A stretch of DNA of 64,000 nt from Solimicrobium sp040544425. GTDB taxonomy: Bacteria > Pseudomonadota > Gammaproteobacteria > Burkholderiales > Burkholderiaceae_D. The stretch spans positions 194,030 to 258,029 of the forward strand of contig JBEONO010000005.1 of NCBI GenBank assembly GCA_040544425.1. The letters are read 5' to 3'. The notes beneath the pieces are model-generated. The model was not told where the DNA came from, searched no databases, and saw nothing but the letters and a program-made list of their open reading frames with translations. Shown piece after piece: positions 34,163-42,863 of this stretch; position 1 is the stretch's first letter; each line of letters begins with the position of its first letter. A program made the position numbers and the translations under genes.

Positions 34163-34912
34163 TTATGCCTGCTCAGAAACTTCAACGAAGTCATCGCTAC
34201 CGGCCATAACTGCTTCAACGACTTCATTCAGTGCATTAGCACGTCCTTCGAGGATCGCGTCGGCAACGCCGCGCGCATACAGTGCAATCGCTTTTGACGA
34301 GTCATCATTACCAGGAATGATGAATTGAACGCCTTCTGGTGAATGATTTGTATCGACTACACCAATAACCGGGATGCCCAGCTTGGCTGCTTCAGTAATT
34401 GCACCTTTGTGGTAACCAACGTCAACCACAAAAATTGCATCAGGCACGCCGCCCATGTCTTTAATCCCGCCAATAGCTTTTTGCAGCTTGACCATTTCAC
34501 GCTCAAACATCAGCGCTTCTTTTTTGGTTAATTTTTCTACTGCGCCTTCCAATACTTGCGCTTCCATGTCTTTCAGGCGCTTGATTGAAGTCTTGACAGT
34601 TTTAAAATTGGTCAACATGCCGCCCAACCAACGTTGGTCAACGTAAGGCATACCGGCACGGTGTGCTTCAGCGGCGATCAGTTCGCGCGCCTGACGTTTG
34701 GTACCAACCATCAGAATGGTGCCGCGGTTTGATGCAGTTTGACGGATGAATTTCATTGCGTCTTGGTACAAACCAATGGTTTTTTCCAAGTTGATGATAT
34801 GAATCTTGTTACGATGTCCGAAGATGTACGGTGCCATCTTAGGATTCCAGAATCGGGTTTGATGACCAAAATGGACACCGGCTTCCAGCATTTCGCGCAT
34901 TGTTACTGACAT
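34163..34912 (-). CDS. rpsB: 30S ribosomal protein S2
   Basis: This 249-residue S2 protein begins 'MSVTMREMLEAGVHFGHQ' and carries 'RFWNPKMAPYIFG', 'IINLEKTIG' and 'VGVVDTNHSPEGV', the S2 family motifs. TGGAGA precedes the start. The untranslated leader is about 120 bases if the candidate promoter at 35042-35071 is used; a 12-bp palindrome CTCAAATTTGAG at 34951-34962 lies in it and could take part in S2 autoregulation. Confidence 0.98.
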   Translation of the reverse strand: MSVTMREMLEAGVHFGHQTRFWNPKMAPYIFGHRNKIHIINLEKTIGLYQDAMKFIRQTASNRGTILMVGTKRQARELIAAEAHRAGMPYVDQRWLGGMLTNFKTVKTSIKRLKDMEAQVLEGAVEKLTKKEALMFEREMVKLQKAIGGIKDMGGVPDAIFVVDVGYHKGAITEAAKLGIPVIGVVDTNHSPEGVQFIIPGNDDSSKAIALYARGVADAILEGRANALNEVVEAVMAGSDDFVEVSEQA

Positions 34913-35041
34913 AATTTTCTCCAGGGTTTAGTCTAGAATCCAATCAGTGACTCAAATTTGAGCACCCTTTATTGACCGGATTCGCGATTTCAGATTTACA
35001 TTTTTTACATAACTCACAACCAGTTCATGAGTCAGGGCGGA

Positions 35042-35071
35042 ATTCTACACCAAAGCGGCCAATCTACTCAA
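35042..35071 (-). promoter_or_regulatory. Candidate sigma-70 promoter of rpsB
   Basis: On the minus strand TTGAGT (35066-35071) and TAGAAT (35042-35047) are separated by 18 bases, about 130 bp before the rpsB start. Confidence 0.5.
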
Positions 35072-35105
35072 GCAAATCATCGTTCCAACTGCGTCAAAGT
35101 GGGCA

Positions 35106-36665
35106 TCATCTCGCCCAACGGTTGTAACAATAGCCAAACAACAGGGCAACAATGGCAATACTTATTTGAATTAGTGTTGAATTGACATCAGCAGCCCCAT
35201 TGAAGCCGAGAATATCAACGATTGCGGATTTTGGCACCTGGGTTGCCACATACACCCAAAACAGGAACAGGCACAAAAATAAGCGCGGCGTTCTGGCAGT
35301 TCGTCCGAAAACGCTTGCCAAGGCACTCAGGCTGAGCAACCCGGTCAGGGTGCTCCAGGCCTGAAACGGATGGTGAAACGCCAGGCGCAGCATGGGCAAA
35401 CCAGAAAAAAGCAAGCCAAGAAATACTGTTGCACTAAATTGTCGCAGGTAACGCTGCACGACTCCGCAGCCCACCGCACCAGTCATATCTTCACTGCCGT
35501 TGGCAAAATCCCTGGTTGCTACATCGCCGACGCTTATTCCCCAAAATACGGTTGCGATCAGCAATACCCCTGGCAAGAGATCAATGCGTAGAAATATTGC
35601 GCAAGACCAGACCGCAAGCAAGGCCAAAATTGCTGAAGGCGAGGCAATCAATGTCAATGCGACGTCGGCCAATGCCGCGCCGACCATCCCGGGCAAATTC
35701 GCCGCCAAATGAAACAGGGGCTGTACCAATTGCGTTAGCGGACGCAGCAACTGGTTTAACAGCGCAATGGGTGTGCGACGATAATTTGTCTGGCTGACTT
35801 TTATTTTATCGGACGAATAGCGATGGAAAAATAAAAATGCAGGAACAACAACCAGACTTGCCAGTCCAGCCGATGCGCATCGCATTAATATCATGGGAAA
35901 TGACCATAAATCGTTGCCAAGCGTCAGTCTCGGCAAAGACGTGTCGAAGTTCGCATAACCCAGCGAGATATCGTTCGAACCAAGCTGCGCATGCAAGGAT
36001 TGAATGACCATGGTCACTCCGCTGAAATCAAACAGCAACAGACCGCTGAGACTTCCCGTCACAGTCTCAAACGCAGCCAATGATGCCAACTGCAGCACCC
36101 AAAGGAAAAAGAACACCACATCACCAAGCTTACCCATCAGCGATGGAATGCTGTCGAACAGCACGGCGCAACTCACGCTAAAACAAATTAAGGGAAACAA
36201 TATGATCAAGTATGTTTCAAGGTAAACCCACAGCTGTATCGGTCCTGCGCCGCGCAGCAGGTGGCACACCATCACACTCAACATAAAGACGGTTGCCATC
36301 ACCATCAGGTACGCCACGCCACCCAACCAGCGGCAAGTCAAAAACAGGACGCTGCTGATTGGGCTGGATCCGATCACGGCCCCGGTCCCACAACGTACAT
36401 CTTCTGCAATACGCCCGCGCGTCAAAAAGAAACCAGCCAATCCAAACACCAGGGCAAACAGACTCACGCTACCCAAGGCCAGGGTTGAGCTGGTATTGAC
36501 TACTGCTGCGTTCTTGACTGCGATAAATGCGTAACCGCTGTCCTGATCGGCGAACATCCAGAACCCGATGGCGGCGACCACGAACACGGTAACCAACGTG
36601 CTCAAACGTCGCAGTCGCAGGTGTGCCTCAGTCGTTACCAAAATTCTTAAGGCATACAAATTCAT
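35106..36665 (-). CDS. ABC-2-type exporter, membrane subunit
   Basis: This 519-residue protein has about twelve hydrophobic segments arranged as two homologous-looking halves, with a cytoplasmic basic stretch near residues 285-310. It has no periplasmic domain or ATPase. It resembles the fused permeases of ABC-2 exporters whose substrates are unknown. Its ATG overlaps the ATPase gene stop (ATGA), so the pair forms one exporter. It lies between rpsB and map, which are usually neighbours in Burkholderiales, so it was probably inserted there. Substrate unknown. Confidence 0.75.
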   Translation of the reverse strand: MNLYALRILVTTEAHLRLRRLSTLVTVFVVAAIGFWMFADQDSGYAFIAVKNAAVVNTSSTLALGSVSLFALVFGLAGFFLTRGRIAEDVRCGTGAVIGSSPISSVLFLTCRWLGGVAYLMVMATVFMLSVMVCHLLRGAGPIQLWVYLETYLIILFPLICFSVSCAVLFDSIPSLMGKLGDVVFFFLWVLQLASLAAFETVTGSLSGLLLFDFSGVTMVIQSLHAQLGSNDISLGYANFDTSLPRLTLGNDLWSFPMILMRCASAGLASLVVVPAFLFFHRYSSDKIKVSQTNYRRTPIALLNQLLRPLTQLVQPLFHLAANLPGMVGAALADVALTLIASPSAILALLAVWSCAIFLRIDLLPGVLLIATVFWGISVGDVATRDFANGSEDMTGAVGCGVVQRYLRQFSATVFLGLLFSGLPMLRLAFHHPFQAWSTLTGLLSLSALASVFGRTARTPRLFLCLFLFWVYVATQVPKSAIVDILGFNGAADVNSTLIQISIAIVALLFGYCYNRWAR

Positions 36666-37525
36666 AGCGCCACCTGCGCGTAGCGCTGCGACATTAATGC
36701 CTCTTCCAGATTTGCCTCAGCCGCCACCGCATCAAAACAAGGTTGGGTGGGATGCGCGATCCGCAGTCTCATCAGGTTGCCGTGACGCTGCGCATGCAGA
36801 ATGTGCAGCTTGCCACGCAGGGAATCGTAATAATGACTGTCTACCTCAGCAGTCCAAATTTGTCCACGTGCCTGTTCAAGAATCACTTCCGGGGACTCAC
36901 AGGCCACCAGTTTGCCACCTCTCATGATTGCCAATTGCGTCGCGATGCTTTCAACGTCCGACACAATATGCGTAGACATAATCACCAATTTTTTAAAGCC
37001 CAGTTCATTGAGCAGGTTTCGAAAACGCATGCGCTCCTCCGGGTCCAGCCCTGCGGTAGGTTCGTCCACGATCAAAATATCCGGATCATTGATCAATGCC
37101 TGCGCAATACCCAAACGGCGGCGCATTCCACCGGAAAAGGCCGCTGCCGGACGCTTCGCATGCTCGTGCAAATTTACCAGCTCAAGCAAATAACGAATGC
37201 GTGCCGGGTCCCTGCAGCCTTTAAGCGCAGCAAAATACTGCATGAACTCCAATGCGCTGAGATTCGGATAGATGCCAAAATCCTGCGGCAGATAGCCCAG
37301 ACGCGAACGTATCAATTGAGGTTTCCTGGCAATGTCCTGCCCGTCAAAAAATATTTGCCCGCCAGTGGGCAACGACAATGTGGCGATCATTTGCATCAAG
37401 CTGGTCTTGCCAGCACCATTGTGGCCAATCAAGCCGACCACGCCATGAGTCAAGTTCAGCGTGACGTTGTCGACTGCTAAAATATTCTTACCGAATTTTT
37501 TTGTAACCTGGCGAAGTTCGAGCAT
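36662..37525 (-). CDS. ABC transporter ATP-binding protein
   Basis: This 287-residue ATPase has Walker A 'GHNGAGKTS', the Q-loop 'LPQDFGIYP', signature 'FSGGMRRRLG' and Walker B 'ILIVDEPTAGLDPEE', with the H-loop in 'MSTHIV'. The C-terminal 70 residues form an added regulatory-type domain of the ABC-2 (CcmA/NatA) class. GGGAG six bases before the ATG at 37525 decides the start over a TTG at 37537. It powers the permease encoded immediately downstream. Confidence 0.9.
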   Translation of the reverse strand: MLELRQVTKKFGKNILAVDNVTLNLTHGVVGLIGHNGAGKTSLMQMIATLSLPTGGQIFFDGQDIARKPQLIRSRLGYLPQDFGIYPNLSALEFMQYFAALKGCRDPARIRYLLELVNLHEHAKRPAAAFSGGMRRRLGIAQALINDPDILIVDEPTAGLDPEERMRFRNLLNELGFKKLVIMSTHIVSDVESIATQLAIMRGGKLVACESPEVILEQARGQIWTAEVDSHYYDSLRGKLHILHAQRHGNLMRLRIAHPTQPCFDAVAAEANLEEALMSQRYAQVAL

Positions 37526-37845
37526 GGTGTCTCCCAATGTTTTGGATCGTGGTGTTGTGATAGCGATCGAACTTTAGCTAATACGAAGGCAGCAAACTCT
37601 GGAATTCCGATGAACTGCCAAATGACGGGTTTGGATTGCAAATAATGTTGAGATCGAGTCACATATGCTGCCAATTCGAGCAAATTCATTTGACTGGCAG
37701 CTGCTCGGCGTGCGATTCAAAGTCGGTCTGCGTGCAAATAGTCTATAATTTCGATCTACGTTTAATTTGTTCCTGATGATCAGCAAGCGCGACACGGCAG
37801 ATTAAATATCCTTATTCCCCCAATTAATATAAATCAGATAATAAA
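37526..37845. other. Intergenic region between the ABC exporter and map
   Basis: This 320-bp divergent gap should hold promoters for the exporter (minus) and map (plus). TATAAT at 37744-37749 is a good -10 for map, about 100 bp before its start, but no well-spaced -35 is visible. Short open frames on the minus strand have no ribosome site and are not called. Confidence 0.5.
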
Positions 37846-38658
37846 ATGAATTCAATTACCATCAAAAACGCGGAAGACATCGAAGGCATGCGCATCGCCG
37901 GCCGTTTGGGCTCCGAAGTTCTTGATTACATCACGCCTTATGTAGTCTCTGGCGTGACGACTGGCGAGCTTGATCGCCTGTGCCATGAATACATGACCAA
38001 CGTACAGGGCACGACACCAGCGCCGCTTAACTACTGCCCGCCCGGCTATACGCCCTATCCCAAGGCGATCTGCACCTCGGTAAATGATGTGATTTGTCAC
38101 GGCATACCCGGCGACAAAATGTTGAAAAATGGTGACGTGGTGAACCTGGATATCACCGTGATAAAAGATGGTTACCATGGTGATACCAGTCGCATGTTTT
38201 TTATCGGCGAACCATCGATCATGGCCAAACGGCTTTCGACCATCACGTTTGAATGCATGTGGCTGGGTATTTCCAAAATCAAACCGGGCGCCCATCTCGG
38301 TGACATCGGTCACGTGATTCAACAACATGCGGAAAAAGCCGGCTATAGCGTAGTCCGTGAGTTCTGCGGACATGGCATTGGCAAAATTTTTCATGAAGAA
38401 CCGCAGGTACTGCACTATGGTCGCCCTGGAACCCTGGCAGAACTGGTACCAGGCATGATCTTCACTGTTGAACCCATGATTAATGCCGGGCGCAAAGAGA
38501 TCCGCGAAATGCCGGATGGATGGACGATCAAAACCAGGGATCGTAGTCTATCGGCGCAGTGGGAACACACGGTTCTGGTCACCGACACCGGCTTTGAAGT
38601 ATTGACTGTATCAGCCGGATCTCCACCTCCTCCAGATTTCATTTCAGCGAAATTTTAA
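37846..38658 (+). CDS. map: Type I methionine aminopeptidase
   Basis: This 270-residue dinuclear metal enzyme removes N-terminal Met from nascent proteins. 'VICHGIPGD' holds the substrate His. The metal ligands are the Asp in 'NLDITVIKDGYHGDTSR' (two Asp), the His in 'CGHGIG', the Glu in 'FTVEPMI' and the Glu in 'WEHTVLV'. It lacks the SH3-type N-terminal extension, as expected for bacterial MAP. It starts the plus-strand map-glnD run opposite the rpsB cluster, a common betaproteobacterial layout. Confidence 0.97.
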   Translation: MNSITIKNAEDIEGMRIAGRLGSEVLDYITPYVVSGVTTGELDRLCHEYMTNVQGTTPAPLNYCPPGYTPYPKAICTSVNDVICHGIPGDKMLKNGDVVNLDITVIKDGYHGDTSRMFFIGEPSIMAKRLSTITFECMWLGISKIKPGAHLGDIGHVIQQHAEKAGYSVVREFCGHGIGKIFHEEPQVLHYGRPGTLAELVPGMIFTVEPMINAGRKEIREMPDGWTIKTRDRSLSAQWEHTVLVTDTGFEVLTVSAGSPPPPDFISAKF

Positions 38659-38689
38659 TTTATAACAAAACACAGCTGAGGATATTCAT

Positions 38690-41245
38690 ATGCAACCCTT
38701 GGCAATCAGGCTAAAGGAACAATTAAAGGCGCGGCATCAATTATTGACCGTAGCTTTTTCTGAACACAAAAAAAGACCTGAGGCGCTGTTGCATGATATC
38801 TGCCACAGCGTCGATATCGCGCTTATCGAACTTTGGAATACCATAGGCCTGCCAAATGACCTTAGCCTGATCGCAGTCGGCGGTTACGGGCGCGGCGAAT
38901 TATTCCCGTATTCGGACGTGGACGTGTTGATCCTGCTGCCTGGCCAGGTGGATGACATGTTGCGCGGAAAACTGGAATCACTGGTGCAACAACTCTGGGA
39001 CCTGGGTTTGGAAATCGGCCACAGTATACGCACAGTTGACGAGTGTCTCTATGAATCGGCAGCCGACATTACCGTTCAAACCAGTTTATTGGAAGCGCGC
39101 CTGATTACCGGTAACCGTAAACTGTTCCGATCACTCAATGAGCAATACAATGCAGCGATGAATCCGCAAGCTTTTTTCCAGGCCAAAACACTGGAGATGC
39201 GTCAAAGGCATGTCAGGTTCGAAGATACACCCTACAGTCTGGAACCAAACTGCAAAGAGAGTCCGGGTGGACTGCGCGATCTTCAGGTGATTCTCTGGAT
39301 CGCCAAAGCTGCCGGTTTAGGCAACTCCTGGTCGGAACTGGCGGCGCGCGGATTGATCACTGGCCCGGAAGCCAGGCAACTCAGACGCAATGAGCGCGCC
39401 TTCAAGGATATTCGCATTCGGCTGCACATCCACGCAAAACGACGTGAAGACCGTCTGGTATTCGACGTGCAAACTCCGATTGCCGAAACCTTTGGATTCA
39501 CCGCCACAGCGACCAGACGTTCCAGTGAATACCTGATGCAGCGCTATTACTGGGCCGCGAAGGCGGTCACGCAATTGAATACGATTTTGCTGCAGAATAT
39601 TGAGGCCAAGTTGTTTGTCTCTGCTTCGCTGCCGAAAGCGATAAATGCTGACTTCAACGAAATCAACGGGTTCATTGAACCGGGCGATTTGGCATTATTC
39701 GAGCAGCGTCCCTCATCGATTTTGGAAATTTTCCTATTGCTCGCCCAGCATCCCGAGCTCAAGGGCATGTCTGCCCCGACTATGCGCGCCTTGTGGCATG
39801 CGCGTTTTAAAGTCGACAGCAAATTCCGCCATGATCCGGTTAATCATGATTTATTTTTGCAGATCCTTCAGGCACCGCAAGGTATTACCCATACCTTGCG
39901 CGGCATGAATCAAATGAGTCTGCTGGGACGCTACATACCGAGTTTTCGACATATCATTGGCCAAATGCAGCATGATTTATTTCATGTCTACACCGTCGAT
40001 CAGCACATCCTCATGGTGGTCAGGAACATGCGCCGCTTCATGATGCCGGAACACGCGCACGAATATCCGTTTTGCAGTCAGCTGATCGCCAACTTTCCGC
40101 AGCCCTGGGTTTTATATATCGCAGCCTTGTTCCACGATATTGCAAAGGGGCGACATGGTGACCATTCCCAATTAGGCATGGCCGACGCCCAGCGGTTTTG
40201 TCGCGAGCATCGCATTTCCAAACAGAACACCGAGCTGATCGTGTTTTTGGTTCAACATCATTTACTCATGTCGCAGGTCGCGCAAAAACAGGATCTGTCT
40301 GATCCCGACGTTATCCAACAGTTTGCGCAGATCGTCAAAGACGAGCGGCATCTGACTGCACTCTACCTGCTGACGGTCTCAGATATTCGCGGCACAAGTC
40401 CCAAGGTGTGGAATGCGTGGAAAGCCAAACTGCTTGAAGATCTGTACCACATGACGTTGCGCGCGCTAGGGGGAGAAATTCCATCACCGGATCGTGAGCT
40501 CAAAAATCGTCAGGATGAGGCGTTGAAGAATTTGCGTTTATTTGGACTGCCCGAAAACGCGCATAGCGAATTCTGGAAACAACTCAACGTAGTTTATTTT
40601 TTGCGCAACGATGCCAGTGATATCGTCTGGCAAACGCGCGCCTTTTGCGACAAAGTCAACAGCGACAAGCCGGTAGTCAAATGCCGGACTGCGCCTATCG
40701 GTGAAGGCCTGCAGGTGGCAGTGTACACCCAGGATCAGCCTGACCTGTTCGCCCGCATTTGCAGCTATTTCGACACCAAGGGATTCAGCATCATGGATGC
40801 CAAAATCCATACCACCCACCACGGCTACGCGCTGGACACCTTTTTGATATCTGCGTCGGCATTTTCCAAGAGCTACCGCGACATTATCAACCTGGTGGAA
40901 CATGAGTTGACTGAACTGTTGAGCCTGCAAACTGCCTTACCGGCTCCCAGCAAAGGTCGATTGTCCCGTTTATCACGGACCTTTCCAATCAGTCCGAAGG
41001 TTGATTTGCTTCCCGATGAACGCGGCCATTACTATTTGCTCTCGGTTACTGCCAATGACCGCAATGGACTGCTGTACTCAATTGCCCGCGTACTGGCCAA
41101 ATACAAGATTAATTTGCACACCGCAAAAATCATGACCTTAGGCGAACGTGCTGAAGACGTGTTTTTAATTGATGGTGCAACACTGCAAAATGCGCGCATG
41201 CAAATTCAATTGGAAACCGATTTATTGGATGCACTCAACATTTAA
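38690..41245 (+). CDS. glnD: [Protein-PII] uridylyltransferase/uridylyl-removing enzyme
   Basis: This 851-residue bifunctional nitrogen sensor has the N-terminal nucleotidyltransferase motif 'GGYGRGELFPYSDVDVL' (about residues 64-80) and a central HD domain with 'YTVDQHIL' and 'LFHDIAKGRHGDHS'. Two C-terminal ACT domains ('LFARICSYFDTKGFSIMDA', and 'DRNGLLYSIARVLAKY') bind glutamine. It uridylylates PII (GlnB/GlnK) when nitrogen is low. It lies 31 bp after map. The length is typical. Confidence 0.97.
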   Translation: MQPLAIRLKEQLKARHQLLTVAFSEHKKRPEALLHDICHSVDIALIELWNTIGLPNDLSLIAVGGYGRGELFPYSDVDVLILLPGQVDDMLRGKLESLVQQLWDLGLEIGHSIRTVDECLYESAADITVQTSLLEARLITGNRKLFRSLNEQYNAAMNPQAFFQAKTLEMRQRHVRFEDTPYSLEPNCKESPGGLRDLQVILWIAKAAGLGNSWSELAARGLITGPEARQLRRNERAFKDIRIRLHIHAKRREDRLVFDVQTPIAETFGFTATATRRSSEYLMQRYYWAAKAVTQLNTILLQNIEAKLFVSASLPKAINADFNEINGFIEPGDLALFEQRPSSILEIFLLLAQHPELKGMSAPTMRALWHARFKVDSKFRHDPVNHDLFLQILQAPQGITHTLRGMNQMSLLGRYIPSFRHIIGQMQHDLFHVYTVDQHILMVVRNMRRFMMPEHAHEYPFCSQLIANFPQPWVLYIAALFHDIAKGRHGDHSQLGMADAQRFCREHRISKQNTELIVFLVQHHLLMSQVAQKQDLSDPDVIQQFAQIVKDERHLTALYLLTVSDIRGTSPKVWNAWKAKLLEDLYHMTLRALGGEIPSPDRELKNRQDEALKNLRLFGLPENAHSEFWKQLNVVYFLRNDASDIVWQTRAFCDKVNSDKPVVKCRTAPIGEGLQVAVYTQDQPDLFARICSYFDTKGFSIMDAKIHTTHHGYALDTFLISASAFSKSYRDIINLVEHELTELLSLQTALPAPSKGRLSRLSRTFPISPKVDLLPDERGHYYLLSVTANDRNGLLYSIARVLAKYKINLHTAKIMTLGERAEDVFLIDGATLQNARMQIQLETDLLDALNI

Positions 41246-41266
41246 CCCCGTATAGATTTTTTAACG

Positions 41267-42025
41267 ATGAACACTGATAACCACGATCTACTCCGCCTCT
41301 CCAAACGCATGTCGGAACTGGGACTGTGCTCGCGCCGAGAGGCCGATGAATGGATCAGTAAAGGCTGGGTGCGGGTGGACGGCAAAGTCATCTCAGAACT
41401 GGGAACCAAGATCCTGCCCGATCAGCGCATCACTATCGAACGACAGGCAGCTGCGGAACAATCCAAGCGCGTGACGGTGCTGATCAACAAGCCGGTGGGC
41501 TACGTCAGCGGACAGGCGGAGGACGGCTATGAACCGGCAATTTGTTTGGTCAATGCAGAAAATCGCTGGGAAGACGACAAATTGCCTGTGCATTTTCACC
41601 CGACTCAATTACGCAGTTTAGTGGCTGCGGGCCGTCTCGATATTGACTCAACCGGCTTGCTGGTCTTGACCCAGGACGGTCGGATTGCGAAGCATTTGAT
41701 TGGTCAGGATACCTCGGTAGAAAAAGAATATCTGGTGCGTGTTTCCTATTCCAAAGGGCCGCGCTTGCCTGACGCCGAATTAAAGCGACTCAACCACGGT
41801 TTGACGTTGGATGGGAAAGCCCTGCTGCCGGCCAAGGTCCGGTGGCAAAATGACGATCAACTCAATTTTATTCTGAGGGAAGGCAAGAAACGCCAGATCC
41901 GGCGTATGTGTGAGGCGGTCGGGCTGACTGTCCTGGGCTTGAAGCGGGTACGGATCGGGAAAGTCAAACTTGGCAATCTGCCAGAAGGCAAATGGCGCTA
42001 TTTGAGTGATACCGAAATGTTTTAG
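41267..42025 (+). CDS. RsuA-family pseudouridine synthase (RluF-like)
   Basis: This 252-residue enzyme has an N-terminal S4 domain ('LRLSKRMSELGLCSRREADE'), the catalytic Asp125 in 'AAGRLDIDSTGLL', and 'EGKKRQIRRMCEAVG' with 'LKRVRIGKVKLGNL' at the C-terminus. These place it among RluF/RluB-like large-subunit rRNA synthases. The insertion 'VSGQAEDGYEPA' resembles RluF, which modifies U2604 in 23S rRNA. It starts 21 bp after glnD. The exact target is not certain. Confidence 0.85.
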   Translation: MNTDNHDLLRLSKRMSELGLCSRREADEWISKGWVRVDGKVISELGTKILPDQRITIERQAAAEQSKRVTVLINKPVGYVSGQAEDGYEPAICLVNAENRWEDDKLPVHFHPTQLRSLVAAGRLDIDSTGLLVLTQDGRIAKHLIGQDTSVEKEYLVRVSYSKGPRLPDAELKRLNHGLTLDGKALLPAKVRWQNDDQLNFILREGKKRQIRRMCEAVGLTVLGLKRVRIGKVKLGNLPEGKWRYLSDTEMF

Positions 42026-42107
42026 AAACAAATGCTGGCGATATGATTGGCACTTCAAACAACAATATGTATGTAAAAGCAATTTATATCTTGCAATCAT
42101 AGAAATA

Positions 42108-42123
42108 CTGTATAAAATTACAG
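42108..42123. promoter_or_regulatory. LexA box 1 (SOS operator)
   Basis: CTGTATAAAATTACAG fits CTGT-N8-ACAG perfectly. It lies 32 bp before the lexA ATG, so LexA should repress its own gene. Confidence 0.9.
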
Positions 42124-42124
42124 A

Positions 42125-42140
42125 CTGCATATAAACCCAG
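42125..42140. promoter_or_regulatory. LexA box 2 (imperfect)
   Basis: CTGCATATAAACCCAG starts 17 bp after box 1 and matches CTG-N10-CAG. It resembles the second, weaker box of E. coli lexA (CTGTATATACACCCAG). The two boxes probably allow tuned autoregulation. Confidence 0.7.
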
Positions 42141-42155
42141 TTAAAAGGTAACGCC

Positions 42156-42800
42156 ATGCAGAAATTAACTGCCCGCCAAGAACAGATTTTGAACCTGATT
42201 CGGGATGCAATTCAAAATACAGGATTCCCGCCGACCCGAGCAGAAATCGCGACTGAATTAGGATTTCGTTCGGCCAACGCCGCGGAAGAACATCTCCAGG
42301 CACTGGCACGCAAAAAAGTCATCGAACTGACTCCGGGAACCTCGCGCGGCATACGTCTTTGCGAAACAAGCCAGTTGCGTCAGCTTGAGCAAATCAATGT
42401 CAATCAAAATGCAGCAAACCAGCTCTATTTGCCCTTGGTTGGGCGCGTTGCTGCCGGTTCTCCGATTCTCTCTGAAGAGCACATCGAAGCCAGCTACAGC
42501 GTCGACCCCAATTTGTTTTCAGCGCGACCGGATTACCTGCTGAAGGTACGTGGCATGTCGATGCGCGATGTGGGCATATTGGAAGGCGACTTATTAGCTG
42601 TTAAAAAAACCAATCAGGCAAACAATGGACAAATCGTCGTGGCTCGCATCGGCGATGAAGTCACTGTCAAACGGTATAAGAAAACCGGTTCGCTGATTGA
42701 GTTATTTCCTGAAAACCCCGACTATAGCGTTATCAAAGTTGAGACTGAAGACTTTGCATTGGAAGGTCTGGCGGTAGGACTGCTGAGAAGCTGGAATTGA
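42156..42800 (+). CDS. lexA: LexA repressor
   Basis: This 214-residue SOS repressor has the winged helix with 'GFPPTRAEIATELGF' (residues 23-37). The self-cleavage site is Ala100-Gly101 in 'RVAAGSP', and the serine-lysine dyad is Ser135 ('GMSMRD') and Lys172 ('EVTVKRYK'). The spacing between Ser and Lys (37) is the same as in E. coli. Two LexA boxes precede it. A bidirectional terminator separates it from lon. Confidence 0.97.
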   Translation: MQKLTARQEQILNLIRDAIQNTGFPPTRAEIATELGFRSANAAEEHLQALARKKVIELTPGTSRGIRLCETSQLRQLEQINVNQNAANQLYLPLVGRVAAGSPILSEEHIEASYSVDPNLFSARPDYLLKVRGMSMRDVGILEGDLLAVKKTNQANNGQIVVARIGDEVTVKRYKKTGSLIELFPENPDYSVIKVETEDFALEGLAVGLLRSWN

Positions 42801-42817
42801 TCATTGAGCACCAAATA

Positions 42818-42846
42818 AAAAACGCCCACATTCGGGCGTTTTTTAT
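42818..42846. terminator. Bidirectional terminator between lexA and lon
   Basis: AAACGCCC-ACATTC-GGGCGTTTTTT has A and T runs on both flanks and serves both convergent genes. Confidence 0.9.
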
Positions 42847-42863
42847 TTTGGAACCTACTACTG

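Noticed and set aside
36743..37480. Plus-strand open frame of 245 codons opposite the ABC ATPase gene
   Set aside because: The minus strand encodes intact Walker A, signature and Walker B motifs; the plus-strand product is His/Gln-rich with no domain.
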